A stretch of DNA of 43,923 nt from an uncultured Candidatus Melainabacteria bacterium (GTDB taxonomy: Bacteria; Cyanobacteriota; Vampirovibrionia; Gastranaerophilales; Gastranaerophilaceae): the NCBI GenBank assembly GCA_934757255.1, contig CAKVLL010000014.1, positions 1 through 43,923 on the forward strand. Direction: 5' to 3'. Under the pieces are notes generated by a model. That model was not told where the DNA came from and searched no databases. It worked only from the letters and a program-made list of their open reading frames with translations. Within the stretch, counting starts at the first letter, position 1, and every line of letters starts with the position of its first letter. The position numbers were made by a program, and so were the translations under genes. Shown here in pieces: positions 24,517 through 32,794 of this stretch.

Positions 24517-25284
24517 ATGTCAGAAAAAATTGATAAGGCAATGAGCCTGTTTAAAGAGCGTAAATACAAAGAGGCGATTGATGCTTTTCATTCGGTTTTG
24601 GAAACTGAACCTGATAATGCTGATATTTATAACAATTTAGGTGTTGCGTATTCTTGTTTGGCGAATTTTGAACAAGCTGAAAATTATTATGTTAAAGCGC
24701 TAGAACTTGACCCAGAACTTGCGCAAGCTTATATTAACCTTTCGGATTTATATTATAAAGCCGGTGATTTAGCCTCCGCGCTTGGAACTTTGCAACGTGG
24801 AAGTTACGAATTGCAAGATAATTTAGCGATTGCACATTTGCTAGCAAGGGTTTATATAGAAGACCAAAGATGGGATGATGCGATTGACGAATTGGAAAGA
24901 GTTTTGGATGGCGAACCTGAAAATTATGATGCTTATTATGATTTAGGCCATGTTTATTTTGAGCTCGGAGATTATGAAAGCGCAATTTCTAATTTTGAAA
25001 CGGTTATAACTTATCAAGAAAATAATGAACTTCTTTATTATGCTTTAGCGCAAGCCTATGAGGCTAATAATGAAATTGATAAAGCAATTTCAAATTATTT
25101 GAAAGCAATTGCTGTTAATGATAAGTTTACGCTTGCTTACAAAAAAGTTGGAGTGCTATTCTTAGCAAGAAACGATTATGAAGATGCGATTGAATATTTT
25201 GAAGATTATTTGAATTTTGATATTCCGCAAGAAGAAAAAGATAGTGTAGAAAAGTTGGTGGAAAGAATTAAAGCGAAGCTGTAA
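24517..25284 (+). CDS. TPR-repeat protein of the lpt operon
   Basis: 255 residues, about seven TPR units, e.g. AIDAFHSVLETEPDNADIYN, AYINLSDLYYKAGDLASALG and AYYDLGHVYFELGDYESAIS. No signal peptide, so cytoplasmic. The ATG follows the lptA stop with no gap, so it is translated from the same mRNA. In this position it might scaffold the LPS export or assembly complex; this is contextual inference. Confidence 0.88.
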   Translation: MSEKIDKAMSLFKERKYKEAIDAFHSVLETEPDNADIYNNLGVAYSCLANFEQAENYYVKALELDPELAQAYINLSDLYYKAGDLASALGTLQRGSYELQDNLAIAHLLARVYIEDQRWDDAIDELERVLDGEPENYDAYYDLGHVYFELGDYESAISNFETVITYQENNELLYYALAQAYEANNEIDKAISNYLKAIAVNDKFTLAYKKVGVLFLARNDYEDAIEYFEDYLNFDIPQEEKDSVEKLVERIKAKL

Positions 25285-25364
25285 TTTCCTTTTACTCTTC
25301 ACAAACGATGTATAATATGATAATATATAATTATAATAAATATACTGATATCTGGAGAGCTTAC

Positions 25365-26162
25365 ATGAAAAAACAAGGATTTACTTTAGCTGAAATCTTA
25401 ATTACCCTTGGTATAGTAGGTGTCGTTGCGGCTTTAACAGCACCGGCATTAATGCAGAATGCTGGTTCTGCTCAAGTAGGACCAAAACTTGCGAAAGCTG
25501 TTTCTACGTTTGAATTAGCAAATGAAAATATATTAAATGAAAGCAGTGCTTCAACAATTCAAGCAGCGGGTGCTTTGAGTGGTTCTGGCGCAAATGAAGA
25601 AGAAAATTATATTAATGCATTAAGCGGTTATATGAAAGTTCAATATTATGACGAGTCTTCAAACTCTGATAAATATTCTTCTTTGGTTAAAATGTATGAT
25701 GGTTCAGAATTGAAGAACCCAAAAACAGAAGAAAAAAGTTTGCTAAATGGTAAAATTGTGAAGTCGGTAGTGGGATTAAATTCTATAGAAGCTTTAAGTC
25801 ATTTGGCTTTATCTAAAGATGGTTTTTTGTATGGCATTGATATTGATAACAATGTAGGTGCAAACAAGACAGACTATTTTTTTGGAGGAAAACATTCTAC
25901 AATCTATAATAAAATCGCGGCGGAGGCGCATAACACACCATGTGGAACAATTATAATTGATGTAAATGGAAAGGCTAAACCTAACAAAATGGGAAAAGAT
26001 ATTTTCTTGTTTACATTGATGGCTGATGGAACATTGGAAGCTTATGGAGCTAACGGTGCTTGGGATACCGGTGAAGATAAATGTAACCAATCAACGGTTA
26101 CAACCGGCAATTCTTGCGGTGCATCTGTTTTAGAAAACAATAGAAAAGTTATTTATGATTAA
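25365..26162 (+). CDS. Type IV prepilin-like protein
   Basis: 265 residues from ATG 25365. This start is chosen over ATG 25308 because GGAGA lies at 25353-25357 and because prepilins begin with a short basic leader. The leader is MKKQG; peptidase cleavage before F6 in GFTLAEILITLGIVGVVAAL, with Glu at +5, is typical of type IV pilins and type II pseudopilins. The hydrophobic helix runs about 6-30. The globular part contains TPCGTIIIDVNGKAKPN and MGKDIFLFTL, a pattern I associate with Gastranaerophilales prepilin-like proteins. Three C-terminal cysteines may form a disulfide loop. It is a single gene with its own terminator; no assembly genes are nearby. Confidence 0.9.
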   Translation: MKKQGFTLAEILITLGIVGVVAALTAPALMQNAGSAQVGPKLAKAVSTFELANENILNESSASTIQAAGALSGSGANEEENYINALSGYMKVQYYDESSNSDKYSSLVKMYDGSELKNPKTEEKSLLNGKIVKSVVGLNSIEALSHLALSKDGFLYGIDIDNNVGANKTDYFFGGKHSTIYNKIAAEAHNTPCGTIIIDVNGKAKPNKMGKDIFLFTLMADGTLEAYGANGAWDTGEDKCNQSTVTTGNSCGASVLENNRKVIYD

Positions 26163-26167
26163 AATTA

Positions 26168-26204
26168 AAAACACCTTGTTCGCTATATATGAACAGGGTG
26201 TTTT
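26168..26204 (+). terminator. Intrinsic terminator of the prepilin gene
   Basis: AAAACACCTTGTTC (26168-26181) pairs with GAACAGGGTGTTTT (26191-26204) with one G-U pair. It begins 6 bases after the stop. The following 215 bases to ileS hold no gene and no recognised riboswitch. Confidence 0.85.
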
Positions 26205-26421
26205 AATTTTAACTGACATTGGCTTGTAACTACTGATTAGATATTGGTTGGTTTCATTTATATGAAAATTTGGATTTGGTTTGTATACTAAATAAAAACG
26301 CTAAAAATTTTGTTATTAAAATTTCTTTATAACTCGCTTTTTTTGTGGTATTCTTGGTACAAAATGTAATTCAGGAATTACTTGATAATAACTGAAAGTT
26401 AAGATACATGAGGAATAAAAT

Positions 26422-29226
26422 ATGGAATACAAAGAAACGTTAAACTTGCCAAAGACTACTTTGGAAATGAGAGCAAACGCTACTAAGAAAGAACCTGAAA
26501 CTCAAAAGTTTTGGGAAGAACATGAAATTTACGAAAAAAATATTGCACAAAGAGATAAAGCAAACAAGTTTATTTTACACGACGGCCCTCCATATTTGAG
26601 TTCCGAAAAAATTCACGTAGGAACAGCCTTAAACAAAATTTTAAAAGATATTTTGATTAAGTATAAATCTATGTCAGGCTTCTACGCACCTTACGTTCCG
26701 GGGTACGACGGACACGGTTTGCCAATTGAAAATAAAGTTGTTAAAAATATTAAAGGCGGACGTGAAGCTGTTACTCCAGCAGAACTTAGAGCAAAATGCA
26801 GAGAATTTGCTTGGAACAGTTTGAAAGGTCAAGAATCAGAATTCAAACGTCTTGGTGTTTGGGGTGATTGGGAACATCCTTATTTAACTATTAATCCTGA
26901 ATTTGAAGCTGAACAAGTTAGAGTTTTCGGCGATATGTATAAAAAAGGTTACATCGAAAAAGGCTTAAAGCCTGTTTACTGGTGCGCTTCTTGCGAAACA
27001 GCTTTAGCAGAAGCAGAAGTTGAATACGCAGATCATACTTCAACTTCAATCTATGTAAGATTCAAGTTTGATGAAGAAGGAGTAAATAAAATTAAGCAAT
27101 TAGTTGATTTGCCAAATGACAATGTTTATACGGTAATTTGGACAACAACTCCTTGGACAATTCCTTCAAACATGGCAATTAGTATGCACCCAAGATTTGA
27201 TTATACATTCTTCACATACAATAACGATGTTTATGTAATCGCTCAAGGCTTGTTAGCAAGCTTCCTTGAAGGTGTTAATTGGGAAGAAAAAGATATTAAC
27301 GTAATCGGTTCTGTTAAGGGTGCTGATTTAGAATTATTGAATACAAATCACCCGCTTTATAATAGAAAATCACCAATTATTTTAGGTGAACACGTTACGC
27401 TTGATGCAGGTACAGGTGCGGTTCATACGGCACCGGGACACGGTCTTGAAGACTATGAAGTAGGTTGCAGATACAATATTGAAGTATTTTCACCGCTTGA
27501 TAGTAAAGGTGTTTGGACAGAAATCGTTGGCGATAAGGATTTAGAAGGAATTCCTTACTATAAAGGCGGTAAAATCGTTATAGAAAAACTTCAAAACTGC
27601 GGTGCTTTGCTTGCAGCGGCTGATATTAATCACTCTTATCCACACTGTTGGAGATGTAAAAATCCTGTAATTTACAGAGCAACTCCTCAATGGTTTGTTA
27701 AGGTTGACAAATTCCGTGACGCTACATTAGAAGCAATTAAGGGCGTTAAATGGATTCCTGCAAGCGGTGAAGCAAGAATTTCTAACATGGTTCAAGGTCG
27801 TACGGATTGGTGTATTTCACGTCAAAGAGCGTGGGGTGTTCCAATTCCTGTATTCTACTGTGAAGAATGCGGAGAACCTATTGTTACTGATGAAACTATT
27901 GAAAACGTAGCAAAAATGTTTGAAAAAGAAAGCTCTGATGCTTGGGTAAAATATACCGCAGAGGAATTGTTGCCAAAAGACTTTGTTTGCCCTCATTGCG
28001 GTAAAAAACATTTCAGAAAAGAAAAAGACATTATGGACGTTTGGTTTGATTCAGGTGTTACTTGGAGAGCTGTTGTAGAAAAACGTTCAGAACAATTGGG
28101 TCACACTCCTGTTGAGATGTATTTGGAAGGTTCTGACCAACACAGAGGTTGGTTCCAGTCTTCATTATTAACTTCAATGGCTGTACAAGGTAAAGCACCT
28201 TATAAATCTGTTCTTACACACGGTTTTGTTTTCGGAGAAGACGGAAGAAAAATGTCTAAATCTTTAGGCAATTATATAAGACCTGATGATATCATCAAGA
28301 ACTATGGTGCAGATATTTTAAGACTTTGGGCAGCGTCAGTAGATTATAGAAACGATACTAAAATCGGTGATAATATTATTAAACAGCTTGCTGAAATTTT
28401 TAAGAAAACAAGAAACACTGCAAGATTTTTGCTTGGTAATATTTTCGACTTCAATCCTGAAACTGATTATGTGAAGTACGAAGATTTGAAACCAATTGAT
28501 AAATTCGCGCTTCACAAACTAAACAAGGTGGTTGAAGAAGTAACAGTTGCGTTTGATAATTATGAATTCTACAAGTATTTCCAATGTTTGCAAAACTTTG
28601 CAGCGGTAGACTTGAGTTCATTCTATCTTGATATCGTAAAAGACAGACTTTATACTGCGGGCAAAAAATCTGTTTCAAGACGCGCTTGCCAAACTGTTCT
28701 TTATGAAACATTGCAAGTTTTGGTTAGAATTTTAACTCCTGTAATGCCTCACCAAGCAGAAGACATTTGGCAAAACACTCCTGAAATGCAACGTGGCGGT
28801 TTGGAAAGTATTTTGCTTGCTGATTGGGTAAAATTTAATAAAGAATGGGATAACGCTCAATTAGAAGAAGATTTTACAAAAATCTTGAAAACAAGAGAAG
28901 TTGTAACTCGTGCAATTGAACCGCTTAGAGCAGAAAAGAAAGTTGGAAGCTCTTTAGAAGTTGCGGTTTATGTTAAATCTGATGATAGCGAAATCTTGAA
29001 AGCGAATGCTAAAGATTTAGCAGACATCTTCATTACTTCTCAAGCTTATGTGGCTGACGAAGCTCCGGCTGAAGTGTTAAACGAATACACAGAAGGTGGC
29101 ATAACAGTTTGGGTAACAAAAGCAGAAGGTGAAAAATGTGAACGTTGCTGGAAGTTTAGAAAACTCGGCGAACACGCAGGACACGAAACAATTTGTTCAG
29201 ATTGTTATGACGCAGTAACTGAATAA
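26422..29226 (+). CDS. ileS: Isoleucyl-tRNA synthetase
   Basis: 934 residues, normal for bacterial IleRS. Landmarks: the class I N-terminal nucleotide motif region GPPYLSSEKIHVGTALNKIL, an editing domain with TWTTTPWTIPSN and HTAPGHGLEDYEVG, WFDSGVTW, KMSKSLGN (the second class I motif, intact) and a C-terminal zinc knuckle with CERCWKFRKLG and CSDCY. The first class I motif is normally HIGH but here reads HVGT: the second histidine is Thr. Whether this is a lineage norm needs an alignment. TGAGGAATAAAAT precedes the ATG. The gene ends in its own terminator. Confidence 0.97.
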   Translation: MEYKETLNLPKTTLEMRANATKKEPETQKFWEEHEIYEKNIAQRDKANKFILHDGPPYLSSEKIHVGTALNKILKDILIKYKSMSGFYAPYVPGYDGHGLPIENKVVKNIKGGREAVTPAELRAKCREFAWNSLKGQESEFKRLGVWGDWEHPYLTINPEFEAEQVRVFGDMYKKGYIEKGLKPVYWCASCETALAEAEVEYADHTSTSIYVRFKFDEEGVNKIKQLVDLPNDNVYTVIWTTTPWTIPSNMAISMHPRFDYTFFTYNNDVYVIAQGLLASFLEGVNWEEKDINVIGSVKGADLELLNTNHPLYNRKSPIILGEHVTLDAGTGAVHTAPGHGLEDYEVGCRYNIEVFSPLDSKGVWTEIVGDKDLEGIPYYKGGKIVIEKLQNCGALLAAADINHSYPHCWRCKNPVIYRATPQWFVKVDKFRDATLEAIKGVKWIPASGEARISNMVQGRTDWCISRQRAWGVPIPVFYCEECGEPIVTDETIENVAKMFEKESSDAWVKYTAEELLPKDFVCPHCGKKHFRKEKDIMDVWFDSGVTWRAVVEKRSEQLGHTPVEMYLEGSDQHRGWFQSSLLTSMAVQGKAPYKSVLTHGFVFGEDGRKMSKSLGNYIRPDDIIKNYGADILRLWAASVDYRNDTKIGDNIIKQLAEIFKKTRNTARFLLGNIFDFNPETDYVKYEDLKPIDKFALHKLNKVVEEVTVAFDNYEFYKYFQCLQNFAAVDLSSFYLDIVKDRLYTAGKKSVSRRACQTVLYETLQVLVRILTPVMPHQAEDIWQNTPEMQRGGLESILLADWVKFNKEWDNAQLEEDFTKILKTREVVTRAIEPLRAEKKVGSSLEVAVYVKSDDSEILKANAKDLADIFITSQAYVADEAPAEVLNEYTEGGITVWVTKAEGEKCERCWKFRKLGEHAGHETICSDCYDAVTE

Positions 29227-29264
29227 GATATAATAGATGTAAATAAGCAGAATAATAATTAAAT

Positions 29265-29318
29265 TGAAACTCTAAATCTAGATAAAGTAAAATGTCGGTT
29301 TTAGGGTTTCAGTTTTTT
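29265..29318 (+). terminator. Intrinsic terminator of ileS
   Basis: TGAAACTCTAAA (29265-29276) pairs with TTTTAGGGTTTCA (29299-29311) with a G-U pair, followed by T6 at 29313-29318. A second small hairpin AGAGTCA/TGACTCT lies at 29341-29358. Confidence 0.8.
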
Positions 29319-29478
29319 GTCATTTTAGTTATAAAAAAAAAGAGTCAATTATGACTCTATGGAATTAAGAATAGCTGGAAGTATGAAAAAGATTTAATAA
29401 TTATATTAAAGCTGAATTTTTACATAAAAACTATTAGGTAGTTGGGGAATATTTTTGCAATAAATTTTAACAATTTGC

Positions 29479-29507
29479 TTGTAATAAAAATTTTGTCATG
29501 TTAATAT
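29479..29507 (+). promoter_or_regulatory. Promoter of the rpsH group
   Basis: TTGTAA (29479-29484), 17-base spacer, TAATAT (29502-29507). A transcript would begin near 29514 and have a leader of about 225 nt before rpsH. Confidence 0.65.
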
Positions 29508-29513
29508 GAAATA

Positions 29514-29738
29514 GTCGGACTACTAAAAAACGCTTTATTTGAGCAAAAATTAATTTAGCAAGCGACGAGTACAAGGGGCGGAATGGACCGTCAAAGAGTA
29601 CAAAAGGTTTATTGAATGAGCAACTTGGTTATAGGGACTGTTTGGTTGCGAAACAGGAAAATCTTAGGGATAAAAGTCCCCCCAAAAAGAACTCTTTGAA
29701 TAAAAAATTCTAAACCACAAGGAAAAAGGATAAGTAAA
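29514..29738 (+). ncRNA. Structured 5' leader of rpsH, family unknown
   Basis: No gene is seen in 29227-29738. The leader is richer in G than its surroundings and contains an outer stem GGGACT (29635-29640) with AGTCCC (about 29676-29681) around an inner hairpin CTGTTT/AAACAG. It does not match 6S, SRP, RNase P or tmRNA landmarks that I know. It may be an autoregulatory leader bound by a ribosomal protein, or an independent small RNA. Confidence 0.4.
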
Positions 29739-30134
29739 ATGAACACAGATCCAATAGCAGATATGCTAACAAGAATCAGAAACGCTAATTTAGTTTCTCA
29801 CCCATCAGTTGAAATGCCATCTTCTAAATTAAAAGTTGCTTTGGCTAAGCTTTTAAAATCAGAAGGTTTCATTACTGATTACACTGAAAGAGCAGAAGGA
29901 CACTTCAAATATTTAACAATCGAATTGAAGTATGACGAAGCTAACAAACCTGTTATTTCAAACTTACAAAGAGTTTCTAAACCAGGTCTTAGAAACTACT
30001 GCAAAGCTAAAAACCTTCCACAAGTTTTGGGTGGTATGGGTATTGCAGTTGTTTCTACTAGCAAAGGTCTTTTAACAGACAGAAAAGCTAGAAAAGAAAA
30101 CCTAGGTGGCGAAGTACTTTGCTACGTATACTAG
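29739..30134 (+). CDS. rpsH: Ribosomal protein uS8
   Basis: 131 residues. Matches uS8 throughout: MNTDPIADMLTRIRNANLV, VEMPSSKLKVALAKLLKSEG, RVSKPGLRNYCKAKNLPQVL and the C-terminal GLLTDRKARKENLGGEVLCY. uS8 organises the central domain of 16S rRNA and represses spc-type operons in other bacteria. AAGGA precedes the ATG. The usual upstream neighbours rplN-rplX-rplE-rpsN are missing; ileS lies upstream. Confidence 0.97.
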   Translation: MNTDPIADMLTRIRNANLVSHPSVEMPSSKLKVALAKLLKSEGFITDYTERAEGHFKYLTIELKYDEANKPVISNLQRVSKPGLRNYCKAKNLPQVLGGMGIAVVSTSKGLLTDRKARKENLGGEVLCYVY

Positions 30135-30282
30135 AACGTCGTTAAGGCGTTAAGATAAAAGACGTTATGTTCTTTTAATTACATTGGGTCATTGCGAGGA
30201 GCAACTTCACTTTATGGCGACGAAGCAATCCATAAATATTTATAATGAACTTAACGACCTAGCAACTTAATGACTTAAAGAC
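30135..30282. repeat. Nested inverted repeat between rpsH and rplF
   Basis: Outer arms GTCGTTAAGGCGTTAAG (about 30138-30154) and GAACTTAACGACCTAGCAAC (from 30247) are roughly complementary. Enclosed at 30187-30232 is a second element, GGTCATTGCGAGGAGCAAC...GCGACGAAGCAATCC, which is itself a palindromic repeat type I recall from many unrelated genomes. Non-coding. The same outer arms recur at 31191-31373. Confidence 0.7.
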
Positions 30283-30346
30283 ATTACACTTAAAACAGGT
30301 TCAATTGACAGAAAAGCCTGTTCAAACAAAAAAAGGAGAAAATAAT

Positions 30347-30886
30347 ATGTCAAGAATTGGTAAAAAGCCTATTGAAATTCCTTCAGGCGTAGAAGTAAAA
30401 ATTGAAGGAAATGTTATAACTGTAAAAGGCGCTAAAGGTACTGAATCAGTTACTTTTAGAGATGAAGTAAAAGTTTCTGTTGCTGATAATCACATTATCG
30501 TTGAGCCAAATTCAGACGATAGAAAAACAAACGCACTTCACGGTTTATTCAGAACTCTTATTGCAAACGCTATCCACGGTGTTTCTCAAGGTTTTGAAAA
30601 GAAATTAGAAATCGTTGGTGTTGGTTACCGTGCTGCTATGGAAGGTACTAAACTTAACATGGCACTTGGTTACTCTCACCCTGTAATTATTGAACCACCT
30701 GCTGGTATCACAATTGCAGTAGAAGCTAACACTAAAATCTCTGTAAAAGGTTCTAACAAACAAGCTGTTGGTGATGTTGCGGCATTCATCAGAAGCAAAC
30801 GTCCACCTGAAGTTTACAAAGGAAAAGGTGTTAAATACGAAGGCGAATACATCAGACGTAAAGCCGGTAAAGCAGGTAAGAAGTAG
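30347..30886 (+). CDS. rplF: Ribosomal protein uL6
   Basis: 179 residues from ATG 30347, chosen over ATG/ACG-type extensions because the protein then begins at the conserved MSRIGKKPIEIPSGVEVKIE and AAAGGAGA lies 8 bases upstream. Two L6 domains are present; the C-terminal signature KRPPEVYKGKGVKYEGEYIR is intact. It binds 23S rRNA near the sarcin-ricin loop. A hairpin AACAGG/GCCTGTT lies at about 30295-30321 just ahead of the SD. The 105-bp tandem repeat begins 4 bases after its stop. Confidence 0.97.
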   Translation: MSRIGKKPIEIPSGVEVKIEGNVITVKGAKGTESVTFRDEVKVSVADNHIIVEPNSDDRKTNALHGLFRTLIANAIHGVSQGFEKKLEIVGVGYRAAMEGTKLNMALGYSHPVIIEPPAGITIAVEANTKISVKGSNKQAVGDVAAFIRSKRPPEVYKGKGVKYEGEYIRRKAGKAGKK

Positions 30887-30890
30887 TGCT

Positions 30891-31177
30891 ACGCACGTAG
30901 ACATTTGGTCGGTTGACATTAGTGGAATCACAAGTTGGTTTAAAAACTACAGGTCAACCTCAATAGTGAAACTACTAGACCAAAGAAAATACGGTACGCA
31001 CGTAGACATTTGGTCGGTTGACATTAGTGGAATCACAAGTTGGTTAAAAAACTACAGGTCAACCTCAATAGTGAAACTACTAGACCAAAGGAAATCCGGT
31101 ACGCACGTAGACATTTGGTCGGTTGACATTAGTGGAATCACAAGTTGGTTAAAAAGCTATAGGTCAACCTCAAAGTT
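30891..31177. repeat. 105-bp tandem repeat, 2.7 copies, between rplF and rplR
   Basis: Units start at 30891, 30996 and 31101, each with ACGCACGTAGACATTTGGTC. Units 1 and 2 are full length (105 bp); unit 3 diverges after about 77 bp. Each unit contains nested inverted repeats TTTGGTC/GACCAAA and GGTTGAC/GTCAACC. The period is divisible by three, so an open frame runs through all copies in one shadow frame (repeat HVDIWSVDISGITSW), but no SD or family supports translation. The rest of 30887-31440 holds other repeats; no gene is seen. Confidence 0.92.
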
Positions 31178-31190
31178 AGTACTACAAACT

Positions 31191-31373
31191 GTTAAGACGT
31201 TAAGTCTGAAAGTCATTAAGTTCATTTTCATTATTTTAGGGAAATTAACTTATAGTCATTGTGAGGAATAAAATACCCCTCACCCCCACCCCCTCTCCCG
31301 CAAGGGGCGAGGGGAGGAAATTAAAATAATTTATAACGAACTTAACGCCTTAACGACCTAACGACTAAAAGAC
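31191..31373. repeat. Nested inverted repeat before rplR
   Basis: Outer arms GTTAAGACGTTAAGTC (31191-31206) with AGTCATTAAGTTC (31211-31223) and, inverted, GAACTTAACGCCTTAACGAC (31338-31357) match the arms around 30135-30282. Inside are a truncated GTCATTGTGAGGAA (about 31255-31268) and a GC-rich hairpin element at 31275-31317. So one repeat class has landed inside another. Confidence 0.7.
31275..31317. repeat. CCCCTCACCC-type GC-rich palindrome
   Basis: ACCCCTCACCCCCACCCC followed by a CCCCTC.CCC/GGG..GAGGGG hairpin. Related copies lie at 35315-35347 and 36944-36975. Much more GC-rich than its surroundings. From memory, this CCCTCACCC...CTCTCCC class is dispersed in many bacterial genomes. 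Confidence 0.75.
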
Positions 31374-31440
31374 AAACACATCGCCCACATAAATCCTTGA
31401 GTGGTATCAAGCAGATTTGGGCAAAGAAAGGAAAACCAAA

Positions 31441-31809
31441 ATGATTAAACAAGAAATTAGAAAACCAAAAGTACAAAAAAGACACCAAGCATTAAGAGTT
31501 AAGTTGGCTGGTACAACTGAATTCCCAAGATTGGCTGTTTATAGAAGCACAAAACACATATACGCTCAATTAATTGATGATGAAAAACATGTAACAGTAT
31601 GTTCAGCATCTTCAGTTGATAAAGACCTTAAAGAAAAATTAGCTCACGGTGGTAACATCGAAGCTGCTAAGGTTGTAGGCGAAGCTATCGCAAAGAAAGC
31701 TTTGGCTAAAGGCGTTGAATGTGTTGTATTCGATAGAGGCGGTTTCTTATATCACGGAAGAGTTGCTGCTTTAGCAGACGCTGCTAGAGAAGCTGGCTTG
31801 ATGTTCTAA
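31441..31809 (+). CDS. rplR: Ribosomal protein uL18
   Basis: 122 residues from ATG 31441, with AAGGAAAA just upstream. The uL18 pattern is clear: KVQKRHQALRVKLAGTTEFP, RLAVYRSTKHIYAQLIDD and the C-terminal FDRGGFLYHGRVAALADAAR. It binds 5S rRNA. In most bacteria rpsE, rpmD, rplO and secY follow; here a strong terminator and the minus-strand rmlA follow, so the spc operon is broken. Confidence 0.97.
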   Translation: MIKQEIRKPKVQKRHQALRVKLAGTTEFPRLAVYRSTKHIYAQLIDDEKHVTVCSASSVDKDLKEKLAHGGNIEAAKVVGEAIAKKALAKGVECVVFDRGGFLYHGRVAALADAAREAGLMF

Positions 31810-31833
31810 TAAGAAATTGTATTAAGCTGTACG

Positions 31834-31868
31834 AAAAATAGGACGGTTCTAAAACCGTCCTATTTTTT
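31834..31868. terminator. Bidirectional intrinsic terminator
   Basis: AAAAATAGGACGGTT (31834-31848) pairs with AACCGTCCTATTTTT (31853-31867). It ends rplR on the plus strand and rmlA on the minus strand. Confidence 0.92.
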
Positions 31869-31896
31869 ATTGACTTGATTTAGAAATCTTAAAATA

Positions 31897-32784
31897 TTAA
31901 ACAAAAACTACGACCGGATGTTCTATTACGGTTCTTACATAATTATAGTAGTCATTTTTGTAACCATATTTTTCAATTTTTGCAAGCAACTCTTCTTTTG
32001 TGATAAATCCTTGATTAAAAGCTATTTCTTCAAGACAAGAAATTTTCACACCTTTGTTTAATTCCATCGTTTGAACAAACAAGCTTGCTTGTAACATTGA
32101 ATCATGAGTCCCTGTATCAAGCCAAGCAAAGCCGCGTCCTAAAATTTCAACATTTAATTCACCCAATTCTAAATAAATTTTATTCAAATCGGTAATTTCT
32201 AGCTCCCCTCTTGCAGAAGGCTTTAATTGTTTTGCAAATTCGCAAACTCTATTATCATAAAAATAAAGTCCCGTAACCGCATAATTCGATTTTGGATTTT
32301 CCGGTTTTTCTTCCAGTGAAATTGCTTTTTTGTTTTCATCAAATTCTACAACTCCGAAGCGTTCCGGATCTTTTACTGTGTAACCGAAAACTGTTGCGCC
32401 GGCATGTTTTGTTAGCGCGTTTTTCATTATTGTTGAGAATCCATGACCATGGAAAATATTGTCACCAAGAATTAATGCAACTTCATCACCACCAATAAAA
32501 TCTTCTGCTATCAAAAATGCATCAGCAATACCGCGTTGTACATACTGAATTTTGTATTGAATATTCAATCCGTATTGAGAACCGTCGCCTAATAATTTGA
32601 TAAAATTATCATAGTCAGTTTCATTCGTAATGATTAGAATATCTTTAATTCCAGCTAACATTAAGGTTGAAAGCGGATAATAAATCATTGGCTTATCATA
32701 AATTGGTAACAAAATCTTAGAAATAGGTTGTGAAGCCGGATATAATCTAGTGCCGGCGCCTCCAGCTAATACAATTCCCTTCAT
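31897..32784 (-). CDS. rmlA: Glucose-1-phosphate thymidylyltransferase RmlA
   Basis: 295 residues, the usual RmlA length; it makes dTDP-glucose for surface-sugar synthesis (dTDP-rhamnose and related). The nucleotide motif GGAGTRLYP is at the start, then SKILLPIYDKPMIYYPLSTL, LGDNIFHGHG, EEKPENPKSNYAVTGLYFYD and the C-terminal RGFAWLDTGTHDSMLQAS. GGAG lies upstream of ATG 32784. rmlB, rmlC and rmlD are not adjacent. The thioredoxin-like gene upstream ends 10 bases before it, so the two may be cotranscribed. Confidence 0.95.
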   Translation of the reverse strand: MKGIVLAGGAGTRLYPASQPISKILLPIYDKPMIYYPLSTLMLAGIKDILIITNETDYDNFIKLLGDGSQYGLNIQYKIQYVQRGIADAFLIAEDFIGGDEVALILGDNIFHGHGFSTIMKNALTKHAGATVFGYTVKDPERFGVVEFDENKKAISLEEKPENPKSNYAVTGLYFYDNRVCEFAKQLKPSARGELEITDLNKIYLELGELNVEILGRGFAWLDTGTHDSMLQASLFVQTMELNKGVKISCLEEIAFNQGFITKEELLAKIEKYGYKNDYYNYVRTVIEHPVVVFV

Positions 32785-32794
32785 AAAAAACTCC

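Noticed and set aside
25308..25364. Upstream ATG extension of the prepilin gene.
   Set aside because: It would put 19 Tyr/Asn-rich residues before the MKKQG leader; the SD GGAGA fits only ATG 25365.
26205..26421. Possible T-box leader before ileS.
   Set aside because: No T-box consensus (TGGNACCGCG) or matching terminator/antiterminator pair is seen.
30768..31271. Open frame of 167 codons through the 105-bp repeat, read as a repeat protein.
   Set aside because: It starts inside rplF in another frame, has no SD, and is open only because 105 is divisible by three. The DNA-level inverted repeats explain the conservation better.
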